Shown here in pieces: positions 16,998 to 25,356 of a stretch of 64,000 nucleotides of DNA. A model generated the notes under the pieces. That model was not told the origin of the DNA and did not search any database. It saw only the letters and a list, made by a program, of their open reading frames with translations. Numbering within the stretch: the stretch's first letter is position 1; each line of letters starts with the position of its first letter. The position numbers and the translations under genes were made by a program. This DNA is from RH-AL1 sp965249685 (GTDB lineage Bacteria; Pseudomonadota; Alphaproteobacteria; Rhizobiales; Beijerinckiaceae). The stretch covers positions 3,224,001 through 3,288,000 of the forward strand of contig CBDFMN010000003.1 of the NCBI GenBank assembly GCA_965249685.1, in the 5' to 3' direction.

Positions 16998-17302
16998 GCA
17001 AGGCTGGAGCGCGTATCCTTGAAGCCGCTCGCGACGCGGCGGCTATCGCTCGAGGTGATAAGAAGGCGGCGCGTATGCACGTGCCCGCCGATATCGACGT
17101 TCGTGCGATTCGCCATAAGCTGAAGCTTTCTCAGGAGGATTTTGCCTCTGAGTTCGGCTTTAGCGTGGATCAAATTCGTAATTGGGAACAGCGGCGTTCT
17201 CGGCCACTGGGAGGCTTGCGTTCGTATTTGATGATTATCGAACGTAATCCTGATGGTATACGTCAGGTGCTTGCCGACGCGCGTCGCGATGAGGCTGCTT
17301 AG
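16994..17302 (+). CDS. HTH antitoxin (NadS/HigA-like)
   Basis: A 102-residue protein with a basic Ala-rich N-terminus and a C-terminal XRE helix-turn-helix (AIRHKLKLSQEDFASEFGFS, VDQIRNWEQRRSRPLG). This is the NadS-like antitoxin type that pairs with PF06296 toxins; it should neutralise the toxin and repress the operon. It overlaps the toxin gene by four bases. The stop lies 25-43 bp before the possible yejF starts. Confidence 0.9.
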   Translation: MSKAGARILEAARDAAAIARGDKKAARMHVPADIDVRAIRHKLKLSQEDFASEFGFSVDQIRNWEQRRSRPLGGLRSYLMIIERNPDGIRQVLADARRDEAA

Positions 17303-17344
17303 GGTTGTTGCTGTGTGTAGGTCGTAGTGCTTCAGCGGCTATCA

Positions 17345-18970
17345 GTGCCTGACTCCCCCCTACTCGACGTCCGCAACCTCACCATCGCCTTCGGCAGCGC
17401 CGCCGCCGCGACCAAGGCGGTGGACGACGTCTCCTTCTCCCTCGAGAAGGGTCGAACGCTCGCGCTGGTGGGCGAGTCGGGCTCGGGCAAGTCGGTCACG
17501 GCCCTCTCCATACCGCGCCTCCTGCCCCCGGGAACGAGCGTCGGCGGCCGCATCCTGTTCAGGGGTCAGGACCTTGCCGTCGCGAGCGAGAAGGCGCTGC
17601 GCGGCCTGCGCGGTTCCGCCATTACCATGGTGTTCCAGGAGCCGATGACCTCGCTCAACCCGCTGCACACGATCGAGCGGCAGATCGGCGAGATCCTGGC
17701 GATCCACGGCACCCGCGGCGCCAAGGCCCGGCGGGCGCGAACGGTGGAGCTTCTGGAGGAAGTCGGCATCCGCGATCCCTCCGGACGTCTCGGCAGCTAC
17801 CCGCATCAATTGTCCGGGGGCCAGCGCCAGCGGGTGATGATCGCCATGGCGCTCGCCAACCGGCCGGACCTCTTCATCGCCGACGAGCCGACGACCGCCC
17901 TCGACGTGACCGTGCAGGCGCAGATCCTCGCTCTGCTCAAGGACCTGCAGGCCCGCTACGGCATGGCCATGCTGTTCATCACGCACGACCTCGGCATCGT
18001 CCGCCGGCTCGCCGACGAGGTGGCGGTGATGCAGCGCGGGCGCATCGTGGAGGCGGCACCCGTCGCCCGCCTCTTCGCCGCGCCGCAACACCCCTACACG
18101 CAGGCGCTGCTCGCCGCCGAACCCAAAGGCGCGGCCCCGCAAGCCGACAGCCACGCCGCATCGGTGGTCGCGGTCGAAGACCTAAAGGTCTGGTTCCCCA
18201 TCAAGGCCGGCCTGCTGCGCAGAACGGTCGGCGCGATCAAGGCGGTGGACGGCGTCAGTCTCACGGTGCGGGAGGGCCAGACCGTGGGCGTCGTCGGCGA
18301 GTCGGGCTCCGGCAAGACCACGCTCGGCCTTGCCATCCTGCGGCTAATCGCTTCGCAGGGCCGTATCGCCTACCTCGGGCGGCCGATCGAGACCGCCGGC
18401 TTCGCCGCGATGCGCCCTTTGCGGCGCGATATGCAGGTTGTCTTCCAGGACCCCTATGGCTCCCTGTCGCCGCGCATGCCCGTCGTCGACATCGTCGGGG
18501 AGGGGCTCGTCCTGCACAAGGCCAAGCTGAGCTATGCCGAGCGGCGCGAGGCCGTCGCCCGCGCTCTTGCCGAGACGGGCCTCGATCCCGCTAGCATGGA
18601 CCGTTACCCGCACGAGTTCTCGGGCGGCCAGCGGCAGCGTATCGCCATCGCCCGCGCCATGGTGCTGGAGCCGAAGTTCGTGGTGCTGGACGAGCCGACG
18701 TCGGCCCTCGACATGTCGGTGCAGGCACAGATCGTCGACCTCCTGCGCGACCTCCAGGTTCGGCGCGGTCTCGCTTATCTCTTCATCAGCCACGACCTCA
18801 AGGTCGTCCGCGCGCTTGCCAGCGACGTCGTCGTGATGCGCAACGGCCGGGTGGTGGAGGCTGGTCGAGCGTCCGACGTCTTCGCGGCGCCGCAGGACCC
18901 CTACACGCGGGCGCTGTTCGCCGCCGCGTTTCGCGTCGATGCGGTTCCCAGCGCTTCAATCGAAGCGTAG
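17345..18970 (+). CDS. yejF: Yej ABC transporter ATP-binding protein with two ATPase domains
   Basis: About 540 residues with two complete ABC domains. The first has GESGSGKSVTALSI (Walker A), SGGQRQRVMIAMAL (signature) and LFIADEPTTALD (Walker B). The second has GESGSGKTTLGLAI, SGGQRQRIAIARAM and FVVLDEPTSALD. It energises peptide import through YejBE. GTG 17345 (VPDSPLLDVRNLTIAFG) fits the family start; GTG 17327 is also in frame. The upstream region was replaced by the toxin-antitoxin module, so expression may now depend on that module's transcript. The 3' end overlaps the convergent blh gene by 70 bp. Confidence 0.95.
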   Translation: MPDSPLLDVRNLTIAFGSAAAATKAVDDVSFSLEKGRTLALVGESGSGKSVTALSIPRLLPPGTSVGGRILFRGQDLAVASEKALRGLRGSAITMVFQEPMTSLNPLHTIERQIGEILAIHGTRGAKARRARTVELLEEVGIRDPSGRLGSYPHQLSGGQRQRVMIAMALANRPDLFIADEPTTALDVTVQAQILALLKDLQARYGMAMLFITHDLGIVRRLADEVAVMQRGRIVEAAPVARLFAAPQHPYTQALLAAEPKGAAPQADSHAASVVAVEDLKVWFPIKAGLLRRTVGAIKAVDGVSLTVREGQTVGVVGESGSGKTTLGLAILRLIASQGRIAYLGRPIETAGFAAMRPLRRDMQVVFQDPYGSLSPRMPVVDIVGEGLVLHKAKLSYAERREAVARALAETGLDPASMDRYPHEFSGGQRQRIAIARAMVLEPKFVVLDEPTSALDMSVQAQIVDLLRDLQVRRGLAYLFISHDLKVVRALASDVVVMRNGRVVEAGRASDVFAAPQDPYTRALFAAAFRVDAVPSASIEA

Positions 18971-19890
18971 GGGCGCGCGAGGATACGCAACCGTTCGAAG
19001 CCGGCGTCGAGCAGCATGTGTGGGAGGGTCAGCGCGGCCAATCCCTGGATCGTCAGGGACATCAGCCGTGTCTGCCAGGGGCCAGCGTAGAACGGCCAGA
19101 GCGCGCCGCCCAGCAGGATCGTCGCGGTCGTCAGCGGCAGGGCGAGGACGATCGCGCTGAGCCGACCGCGCACGCGTGGTGCCCGATGGCCGTCGGCGAT
19201 CAGTGCTTCGGTGTGGGCCGGCGCGTGAACGCAGACGAAGTAGATCGCGAAGGCTGTCAAAGGCGGCACGACGATGAAGACCAGCGCCAGCAGCGCGGGG
19301 AGCCGTAAAGTATCGCCTCGTCGCAACCACAGCAGTCCGATGGCCCACACCAACGCCACCATCAGCCAGGCCGCCGACGCGAGCGCAAGCCAGGACGGCA
19401 GGCGTTCGAAGGAAACACCGGCGACGGTCCCCAACACGGCGGCCGTCGCGCCGGGATGAGCGAGGCTCGGCATTGCGATCGGTAGCCCGCCGCGCACCAG
19501 TTTCTCGACGAGAGAACCCGCGCGAGCATCCTCCGCACCGAAGTGCAGAACGGACAGAGCGAGGAACGCGACGAGGGCGAGTAGCGGTACGCTGTGCCAT
19601 GCTGCAAGGACAGCGGCCGACAGGGCGAGATAGGGTAAGGCGAAGACCGGCCACCACAGACGCCCGAAACGCGGCCTCAACGCGGTTCGTGCGACCTCGT
19701 TGTCGAGGGCACCGTGCGGAATCCCGAGGACGATGATCGCGAGGAGCGCGAAACCGGCCGCAAGCGCCGGGTAGAGTGCGCTGCTGGCGATGAGCACACC
19801 CAACACGACGGTGAGGCCGCCGGCCCAGGGTGGTCTTGAGACGTCAGAGGGGGCCGCCCGCACCATAAGGGGGAGAGCGGCCTCGCCCAT
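18901..19890 (-). CDS. blh: Brp/Blh-type beta-carotene 15,15'-dioxygenase
   Basis: Blh cleaves beta-carotene into two retinal molecules, the chromophore of rhodopsins. This 329-residue membrane protein has about eight to ten hydrophobic helices and the conserved His-containing segments LGIPHGALDNEV, LSVLHFGAEDA, FVCVHAPAHTEAL and LPHMLLD that bind the catalytic iron. It starts three bases after the rhodopsin stop, so the two are cotranscribed. Beta-carotene must come from crt genes elsewhere, because none are in this window. Its last 70 bp overlap the convergent yejF gene. Confidence 0.92.
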   Translation of the reverse strand: MGEAALPLMVRAAPSDVSRPPWAGGLTVVLGVLIASSALYPALAAGFALLAIIVLGIPHGALDNEVARTALRPRFGRLWWPVFALPYLALSAAVLAAWHSVPLLALVAFLALSVLHFGAEDARAGSLVEKLVRGGLPIAMPSLAHPGATAAVLGTVAGVSFERLPSWLALASAAWLMVALVWAIGLLWLRRGDTLRLPALLALVFIVVPPLTAFAIYFVCVHAPAHTEALIADGHRAPRVRGRLSAIVLALPLTTATILLGGALWPFYAGPWQTRLMSLTIQGLAALTLPHMLLDAGFERLRILARPYASIEALGTASTRNAAANSARV

Positions 19891-19893
19891 GAT

Positions 19894-20673
19894 TTATGCG
19901 ACTGCGCGGATCGTGGTCGGCTTGCCGACGCCGACCGTCCCATCGGTCAACTCCCGTGCCGTGATCTTGTCGTCGGCCGCCGTTGCCATCAGCCCGTAGA
20001 CCACCTTCGAGACGACGTCGAGAATGGCGATCAGCAGGACGCTGGCGGCGTCGCCGATGACGTGGAGCCCATCCGGCGCAACGGCGAGGACGAAGGGATA
20101 GGCGAGCCAGAGTACCGATAAGAGAGAGGCGTTGCGGACGTAGGCCGTCTGCACGTCGCGTTCTTCGGTCCTGTTAGCCTCCCGGTTGACGACCCAGATC
20201 ACGTAGAAGACGCCAAGGAACGCGATGCAGGACACAAGGAACCACGTCCACTTGACGGCTGGCACCTCGGACGCACCGAAAGCGAACGACGTGACGATCA
20301 TCATGATGTCGGCGAGGATCACGCCGAAGATCGCGCCACCGAGTTTCGGGCCGTGACGCATCGCCATGAAGGATAGCGTGAAGAGCAGAATTGGCGTCGT
20401 GAACAACCAGTCGATGTACCGCGCGTAATAGAAGGTCCGCGCCGGGCCGGCGAGTCCGGCCGGATCGATGGAGCCTATGGCGATCGCGCCTTGACCGGTC
20501 GCCATGGCGAAATAGGCACAGGCGGCGATCAGCGGAACGATGCCATGGCTTACGGTGCCGAGAAGCTCGGCCGACGTACGCCGCTTGCCGACGAAGAGGA
20601 TGAGGAGGCCGCCGGCGGTCATTATGACTGTCGTCGCCCAAAAAATGGTTGTTGAGTCCACGGTGCTGTCCAC
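19894..20673 (-). CDS. bacteriorhodopsin-like light-driven proton pump (DTT motif)
   Basis: A 259-residue seven-helix rhodopsin. Retinal-binding Lys is K223 in LDVVSKVVYGL, with counter-ion D219. Helix C reads ARYIDWLFTTPILLFTL (84-100): R85, D88 and T92 match Arg82, Asp85 and Thr89 of bacteriorhodopsin, but the proton-donor position (Asp96) is T99. The YARYxDWLFTTP context and WxxYP in helix F (W189, Y192, P193) are haloarchaeal-like rather than proteorhodopsin-like. Leu at 96 predicts green absorption by analogy with proteorhodopsin Leu105. It heads an operon with blh. Outward proton pumping is inferred from D88/T92. Confidence 0.95.
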   Translation of the reverse strand: MDSTVDSTTIFWATTVIMTAGGLLILFVGKRRTSAELLGTVSHGIVPLIAACAYFAMATGQGAIAIGSIDPAGLAGPARTFYYARYIDWLFTTPILLFTLSFMAMRHGPKLGGAIFGVILADIMMIVTSFAFGASEVPAVKWTWFLVSCIAFLGVFYVIWVVNREANRTEERDVQTAYVRNASLLSVLWLAYPFVLAVAPDGLHVIGDAASVLLIAILDVVSKVVYGLMATAADDKITARELTDGTVGVGKPTTIRAVA

Positions 20674-20782
20674 GCTGAGGTTGTCGGTTCCCCGTACATG
20701 GCGCGCGATCCGCGCGCGGACAGTGCAGATTGAGCGCTAACACCACCATGCGACAAAACGTTGTCGAGCCGGCCGCTAATGC

Positions 20783-22327
20783 TCAGTGCGCGTCTGCCGC
20801 GGTGATGACGGGGTTCGGCGCGTCGAGGACCAGCAGGGGCGTGGCGCGGGGATCGGGATAGGTCAGCTCCCACCCGCCGCCGAGGGCCTTGTAGAGCGCA
20901 ACCAGGTCGATCGACACGTTGGCCGTGCTTTGGGCGAATTGCTGCTCGCCCGAGAGAACGGTCTGGGCATTGGTGAGCAGGGTGGTGAAATCGGCGACGC
21001 CGTCCGAGTAGCGCGAGCGCGCCAGCACCAGGGCGGCGCGCGCGTGGTCCACCTGTTCCCTCAGCTTGGCGCGGCGATCCTGCTCCGTACGGTAGGCGGT
21101 CATGGCGTTGACCACGTCGTGCCAGGCCTGCAGCACCGTCTTGTGGTAGGCGACCGCCGCCTCCTGCTGCTGGTGTTCGCGCAGGACAAGGCTCGACTTC
21201 AGCCGGCCGCCCTCGAAGATCGGCAGGGTGACGCTTGGCCCGAGGACGTAGTTCAGGGACGATCCCTTGAAGAGGTTCTTGGCGTCGAGCGCCTGCAGCG
21301 TCGGCGTGCCGTTGAAACGCACGCTCGGATAGAAGTCCGCCACGGCGACGCCGATATCGGCCGTCGTCGAGTGGAGCTGCGCCTCGGCCATGCGGATGTC
21401 GGGTCGGCGGCGGGCGAGCTCCGATGGGAGGCCGATGGGCACCCGCGGCAAGTTGGCCGGCACGCCCTTGGCCCGCGTGAGTTGCCCGCTCAGCGCGAGC
21501 GGCGGCTCGTCGAGCAACAGGCCGATCGCGTTGATATATTGGATCTCCTGCTGCTCGAGCTGCGGCAGTTGCGCCTCGACGGAGGCGACCTGTGCGGCGG
21601 CGCTCTCCGTGTCGAGCCCGGTCGTCAGGCCCTTGTCCTGGCGCACCTTGGCGACGCCGAGGATTTCCTTTTCGACGACGATATTGTCGCGCGCGATGCG
21701 GATGAGCGCCTGGGTGCCGCGCAGCTGCATGTAATTGCGCGCCACTTCCGCCAGGGATGAAACGAGCACGTCGCGGCGCTGCTCCGCCGAGGCGTCGAGA
21801 TTGGCGTCGGCTGCCTCGATCTGACGGCGGACGCGGCCCCACACGTCGATCTCCCACGAGGCGTCGAAGCCGACGGTGTAGATGCTGATGGGGGTGGCGA
21901 AGGCGCTCGTCCCCGTCGGCCCGAGCACGCTGGCCGGGACGAGGCTGACGATCCCGTTCTGGCTCAGCTTCTCGCGCTGGTACTGACCCGTGCCGTTGAG
22001 CGTCGGCAATTCCGCCGCCGCCGTCACGCTGCGTTGGGCGCGGCTCTGCGCCAGGCGCAGCGTCGCGGTGCGGACGTCGAGGTTCTGCTCGGCGACGCGC
22101 GCCTCCAGACCGCTCAGGATGGGATCGTGGAAGCCGCGCCACCATTGCACGTCACTCGGCGCGCTCGTGGTCGCGCCCGCGACCCGGCCGGAGACGCCAG
22201 GACCGGCCTCGAGGAAGGAGACGGACGGCAACGCCGCGACCGGGGGCACGAAATCCGGACCCACCCCGGTGCAGCCGGCAAGCGACGCGGCGGCCAGGGC
22301 CAACAGGGGAAACGTTCTGGCTTTCAT
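20783..22327 (-). CDS. NodT-family outer membrane efflux lipoprotein
   Basis: This 514-residue TolC-like channel subunit has a lipoprotein signal peptide with lipobox LAGC (Cys19) and two outer-membrane efflux repeats: DPILSGLEARVAEQNLDVRT, SWEIDVWGRVRRQIEAADAN and IGLPSELARRRPDIRMAEAQ in the first half, and LPIFEGGRLKSSLVLREHQQ plus YSDGVADFTTLL in the second. Such proteins join MFS or RND pumps to the outer membrane. It is the last gene of a three-gene efflux operon, starting two bases after the MFS stop. Confidence 0.95.
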   Translation of the reverse strand: MKARTFPLLALAAASLAGCTGVGPDFVPPVAALPSVSFLEAGPGVSGRVAGATTSAPSDVQWWRGFHDPILSGLEARVAEQNLDVRTATLRLAQSRAQRSVTAAAELPTLNGTGQYQREKLSQNGIVSLVPASVLGPTGTSAFATPISIYTVGFDASWEIDVWGRVRRQIEAADANLDASAEQRRDVLVSSLAEVARNYMQLRGTQALIRIARDNIVVEKEILGVAKVRQDKGLTTGLDTESAAAQVASVEAQLPQLEQQEIQYINAIGLLLDEPPLALSGQLTRAKGVPANLPRVPIGLPSELARRRPDIRMAEAQLHSTTADIGVAVADFYPSVRFNGTPTLQALDAKNLFKGSSLNYVLGPSVTLPIFEGGRLKSSLVLREHQQQEAAVAYHKTVLQAWHDVVNAMTAYRTEQDRRAKLREQVDHARAALVLARSRYSDGVADFTTLLTNAQTVLSGEQQFAQSTANVSIDLVALYKALGGGWELTYPDPRATPLLVLDAPNPVITAADAH

Positions 22328-22329
22328 CG

Positions 22330-23991
22330 TCAGTGCCCGCCGCCTCCGCCGCCCGTCGCCTTCTTCGCGGAGATCAGGAAGCAGAGCGGCACTACACAAA
22401 AAGCCAGCACGGCGAAATAGAAGAAGACGTTCGAGTAACCCAATATCTGCGACTGTTTTATATATGTCTGGTAGACGTGGCCCACGGCCTGGTCGTGCAC
22501 CGTGTTGCTGGCGCGGCCCAGCGTCCGCAGCCCCGCTTCCGTTTGCGAGACCAGCACGTTGTAGGGCTGGTGCAGCGGCGTCATCCATTGCGACAGCGTC
22601 TGCTGGTTGGCCTGCGAGCGTTCCGTCACCAACGCCGTCGAGGCAGAGATCCCCACTGAGCCCGAGACGTTGCGGAACATGGAGAACAGGGCCGCGCCGT
22701 CGCTGCGGTATCGCTGCGGCAGCGTCAGGTAGGCGATGGTCGAGATCGGCACGAAGAGGAACGCCAACGCCGCACTCTGCAGGCTGCGCATCAGGACCAG
22801 CGTGCCGAAGTCGATCGCGGGAACCAAGCCGCTCGAATAGAGCAGCGCGCATCCCATGAAGAAGAAGCCGAAGGCGACGACGAAGCGCGTCTGAACGACT
22901 TTCATCAGCAAGCCGACGAAGGGGATGAGGACGATGACGACGATGCCGCCGGGCGAGAGGATCAGCCCGGAGAGGGTCGCGGTGTAGCCGAGGACCTGTT
23001 GCGCGAACTGCGGGATTATGACCGCCGTGGCATAGAGGATGCCGCCTGTGGCGCCGATCAGCACGCAGCCCATCGCGAAGTTGCGGTCCTTGAAGACGTC
23101 GAGGTTGATGATCGGCTTGCGCGCGGTCAGCAACCACGTGATCGCGCCGGCGATGCCGAGGAACGCGAGCAGCGCCGTGATGCGGATGAAGCCCGACCCG
23201 AACCAGTCGGCGTCCTCGCCGCGGTCCATCACGATTTGCAGGCAGCCGAGACCCACGGTGATCAGCGAGAGACCGATGAAATCGACGCCGCGCGGACGCT
23301 TTTCTTTTTCCCATGGCGGATCCTCGACGAGGAGCGACACCAGGAACACCGTGATGACGCCGACGGGAATGTTGATGAAGAAGACCCAACGCCAGGTCGA
23401 CTGGTCGGTGATGATGCCGCCGAGCGTCGGCCCGAGCACCGGCGCGACGATGGTGGCGATGGCCGTGATGCCGAAGGCGGCACCCCGCTTGGCCGGCTCG
23501 AACGTGTCGAGGATGATGGCCTGCTGGTTGGGCTGGAGGCCGCCGCCGAAGAAGCCCTGGGCGAGACGGAAGAGGATGAGCTGGCCAAGGCTTTGGGAGA
23601 TGCCGCACAGGAACGAGCACACCGTGAACATGCCGATGCAGATCATGAAATAGCGCTTGCGGCCGATCGTGTCGCTGAGCCAGCCGGAGATGGTCAGCAC
23701 GATCCCGTTGGCCACGAGGTAGGACGTCAGCGCCCACGTCGCCTCGTCGTTCGAGGAGGAAAGCTCGCCCGCGATATGCGGCAGGGCCACGTTGACGATG
23801 GTCGTGTCGAGGATTTCCATGAAGGCCGCAAGCGTGACGACGACCGCGATGAGCCATGGGTTGGCCGCCGGCTTCCACTCCGCGTGCGCGTTGGCCGGTG
23901 GCTTGGCGGCGCGGTCCTTCTGCTTGCCCGCGCCGGTCTTTGCCCCGGTCTTGCGGGCCTGTCCGCGTCCGGCTGCGGCGCTGTCGCTCAT
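22330..23991 (-). CDS. DHA2-family MFS multidrug exporter (EmrB-like)
   Basis: A 553-residue, 14-helix drug:proton antiporter. The N-terminal 45 residues are polar and Lys/Ala-rich. Then come the family motifs AFMEILDTTIVNVALPHIAG (motif D1), SGWLSDTIGRKRYF (motif A) and GPTLGGIITDQSTWRWVFFI, NIPVG (motif C region). It overlaps the adaptor gene by four bases and precedes the outer membrane subunit by two, forming a tripartite EmrAB-TolC-type system. The substrate is unknown; such pumps typically export hydrophobic toxins. Confidence 0.95.
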   Translation of the reverse strand: MSDSAAAGRGQARKTGAKTGAGKQKDRAAKPPANAHAEWKPAANPWLIAVVVTLAAFMEILDTTIVNVALPHIAGELSSSNDEATWALTSYLVANGIVLTISGWLSDTIGRKRYFMICIGMFTVCSFLCGISQSLGQLILFRLAQGFFGGGLQPNQQAIILDTFEPAKRGAAFGITAIATIVAPVLGPTLGGIITDQSTWRWVFFINIPVGVITVFLVSLLVEDPPWEKEKRPRGVDFIGLSLITVGLGCLQIVMDRGEDADWFGSGFIRITALLAFLGIAGAITWLLTARKPIINLDVFKDRNFAMGCVLIGATGGILYATAVIIPQFAQQVLGYTATLSGLILSPGGIVVIVLIPFVGLLMKVVQTRFVVAFGFFFMGCALLYSSGLVPAIDFGTLVLMRSLQSAALAFLFVPISTIAYLTLPQRYRSDGAALFSMFRNVSGSVGISASTALVTERSQANQQTLSQWMTPLHQPYNVLVSQTEAGLRTLGRASNTVHDQAVGHVYQTYIKQSQILGYSNVFFYFAVLAFCVVPLCFLISAKKATGGGGGGH

Positions 23992-25241
23992 TTTACCGTT
24001 ACCGTCGGCGTGACCGAGATTCCGAGCGGCAGCGGCACGGTCGGGTCGAGCCCCGAGTCGACGACGATCTTGACTGGCACGCGCTGCACGATCTTCACGT
24101 AATTGCCCGTGGCGTTCTCCGGCGGAAAGGCCGTGAACTTCGAGCCGGAGCCGAGTTGGATACTGTCGACGTGGCCGCGAAGGTCGAGGTCGGGGAAGGC
24201 GTCGACGTCGATCCTGACGCTCTGTCCCGGCCGCATCAGGTTCAACTGCGTCTCCTTGAAATTGGCGGTGATCCAGATTTCCGGCGAGACGATGGAGAAG
24301 ATCTGCTGGCCTGCGGTGACGTAATTGCCGGCCTCCACGTTCCGCTTGGTGATCCAGCCGTCCTGCTCGGCACGGACGATCGCGTGACTGAGGTTGAGTT
24401 CGGCGACCGCCAGGCGCGCCTGCGCCTGATCGAGCTGGCCTGACAGCTGGCTGACCTGGGCTTGCGACTGGCCGACGTTTTCCTGCACAGGCGTCGCCTG
24501 GGTGACGCGCGCCTGCGACAGCAGCACCTGGGCCTGCGCCTGCTGCAGGGCGGCATTCGCCGAATCGACCTCCTGCTGCGTGGTCGCCTGCTTCGGCAGG
24601 CTCTTCTGCCGAGCGAAGTCCGCCTGCCGGCGCTCGAGGTTTGCCTGCGACGAGGCAAGGTCCGCCTGCGCCACCTGCAACGCCGCCGGGAAGTTTTTCT
24701 TGGCGATCTCCGCGCCGAGCTTCTGGCCGTCGAGCTGGGCCTTCGCCGTCTCGACCGCACCGCGGTTCTGATCGCGGTCGTAGAGGAATTGCCGCGGGTC
24801 GATGTGGATCAATGGCTGGCCCTTGCGGACGAACTGGTTGTCCGCGACATCCAGCGAGATGACGCGTCCGGCGACCTGCGGCGCGATGGAGATGGCCCGC
24901 CCGTCGGTGTAGGCGTCGTCCGTTTTCTCCACGTTGGCGGTCGAGAACCAATAGTAGACGCCGCCGAGCGCTAGGGCCGCGACGACAATAAGGGCTATGA
25001 CGAGCACGACGGGACGCCGCTTCTTGCGCGCAGCCACATCGGCGCCTTCGTCGTCCGGCTTGTCCTCGCCGCCTGGCTTGTCCTCGCCGACCGCCTCGTC
25101 CTCCGCCTCGTCGGCGTCGGGGGCCTCCTTCATCGGGTGTTCCGGTTTCTCGTTCTTGACGCCGTGCCCGGGCTGACCCGGTTGCCTCGTCCCTGGCGCG
25201 ACGTCGTCCTCGGGACCCGGATCGGGATTGCTACGTGTCAT
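23988..25241 (-). CDS. HlyD/EmrA-type membrane fusion protein
   Basis: This 417-residue periplasmic adaptor has an acidic 85-residue cytoplasmic tail (DADEAEDEAVGEDKPGGEDK), one transmembrane helix (VVLVIALIVVAALALGGVYY), then the biotinyl-lipoyl half-motifs TDDAYTDGRAISIAPQVAG and GNYVTAGQQIFSIVSPEIWI around a long coiled-coil hairpin rich in Gln/Ala. The acidic tail is longer than in E. coli EmrA. The start at 25241 is the first ATG of the coding-like region; an internal start near 25132 is possible. First gene of the efflux operon. Confidence 0.93.
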   Translation of the reverse strand: MTRSNPDPGPEDDVAPGTRQPGQPGHGVKNEKPEHPMKEAPDADEAEDEAVGEDKPGGEDKPDDEGADVAARKKRRPVVLVIALIVVAALALGGVYYWFSTANVEKTDDAYTDGRAISIAPQVAGRVISLDVADNQFVRKGQPLIHIDPRQFLYDRDQNRGAVETAKAQLDGQKLGAEIAKKNFPAALQVAQADLASSQANLERRQADFARQKSLPKQATTQQEVDSANAALQQAQAQVLLSQARVTQATPVQENVGQSQAQVSQLSGQLDQAQARLAVAELNLSHAIVRAEQDGWITKRNVEAGNYVTAGQQIFSIVSPEIWITANFKETQLNLMRPGQSVRIDVDAFPDLDLRGHVDSIQLGSGSKFTAFPPENATGNYVKIVQRVPVKIVVDSGLDPTVPLPLGISVTPTVTVK

Positions 25242-25318
25242 CGAAAACCCGCTAGACGGTCTTGGCTGCAACACGCCGGTTGCCGCGCTTGGCTTTTGAT
25301 GCCTAGATGCGCCCTGGC

Positions 25319-25337
25319 AACCGAACCCGTCGGTTCG
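25319..25337. promoter_or_regulatory. palindrome, candidate TetR operator
   Basis: The 115-bp spacer between the efflux operon and the divergent TetR gene contains nested perfect inverted repeats: AACCGA-N5-TCGGTT (25319-25335) and CGAACC-N4-GGTTCG (25322-25337). Position and symmetry fit an operator that the neighbouring TetR protein would bind to repress both directions. This is inferred, not shown. Confidence 0.6.
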
Positions 25338-25356
25338 TCTATAGATCAGGAACGCC

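Noticed and set aside
20622..22145. 507-codon minus-strand ORF within the NodT gene
   Set aside because: It is a shifted frame of the NodT-family gene with Arg/Gly-rich shadow composition.
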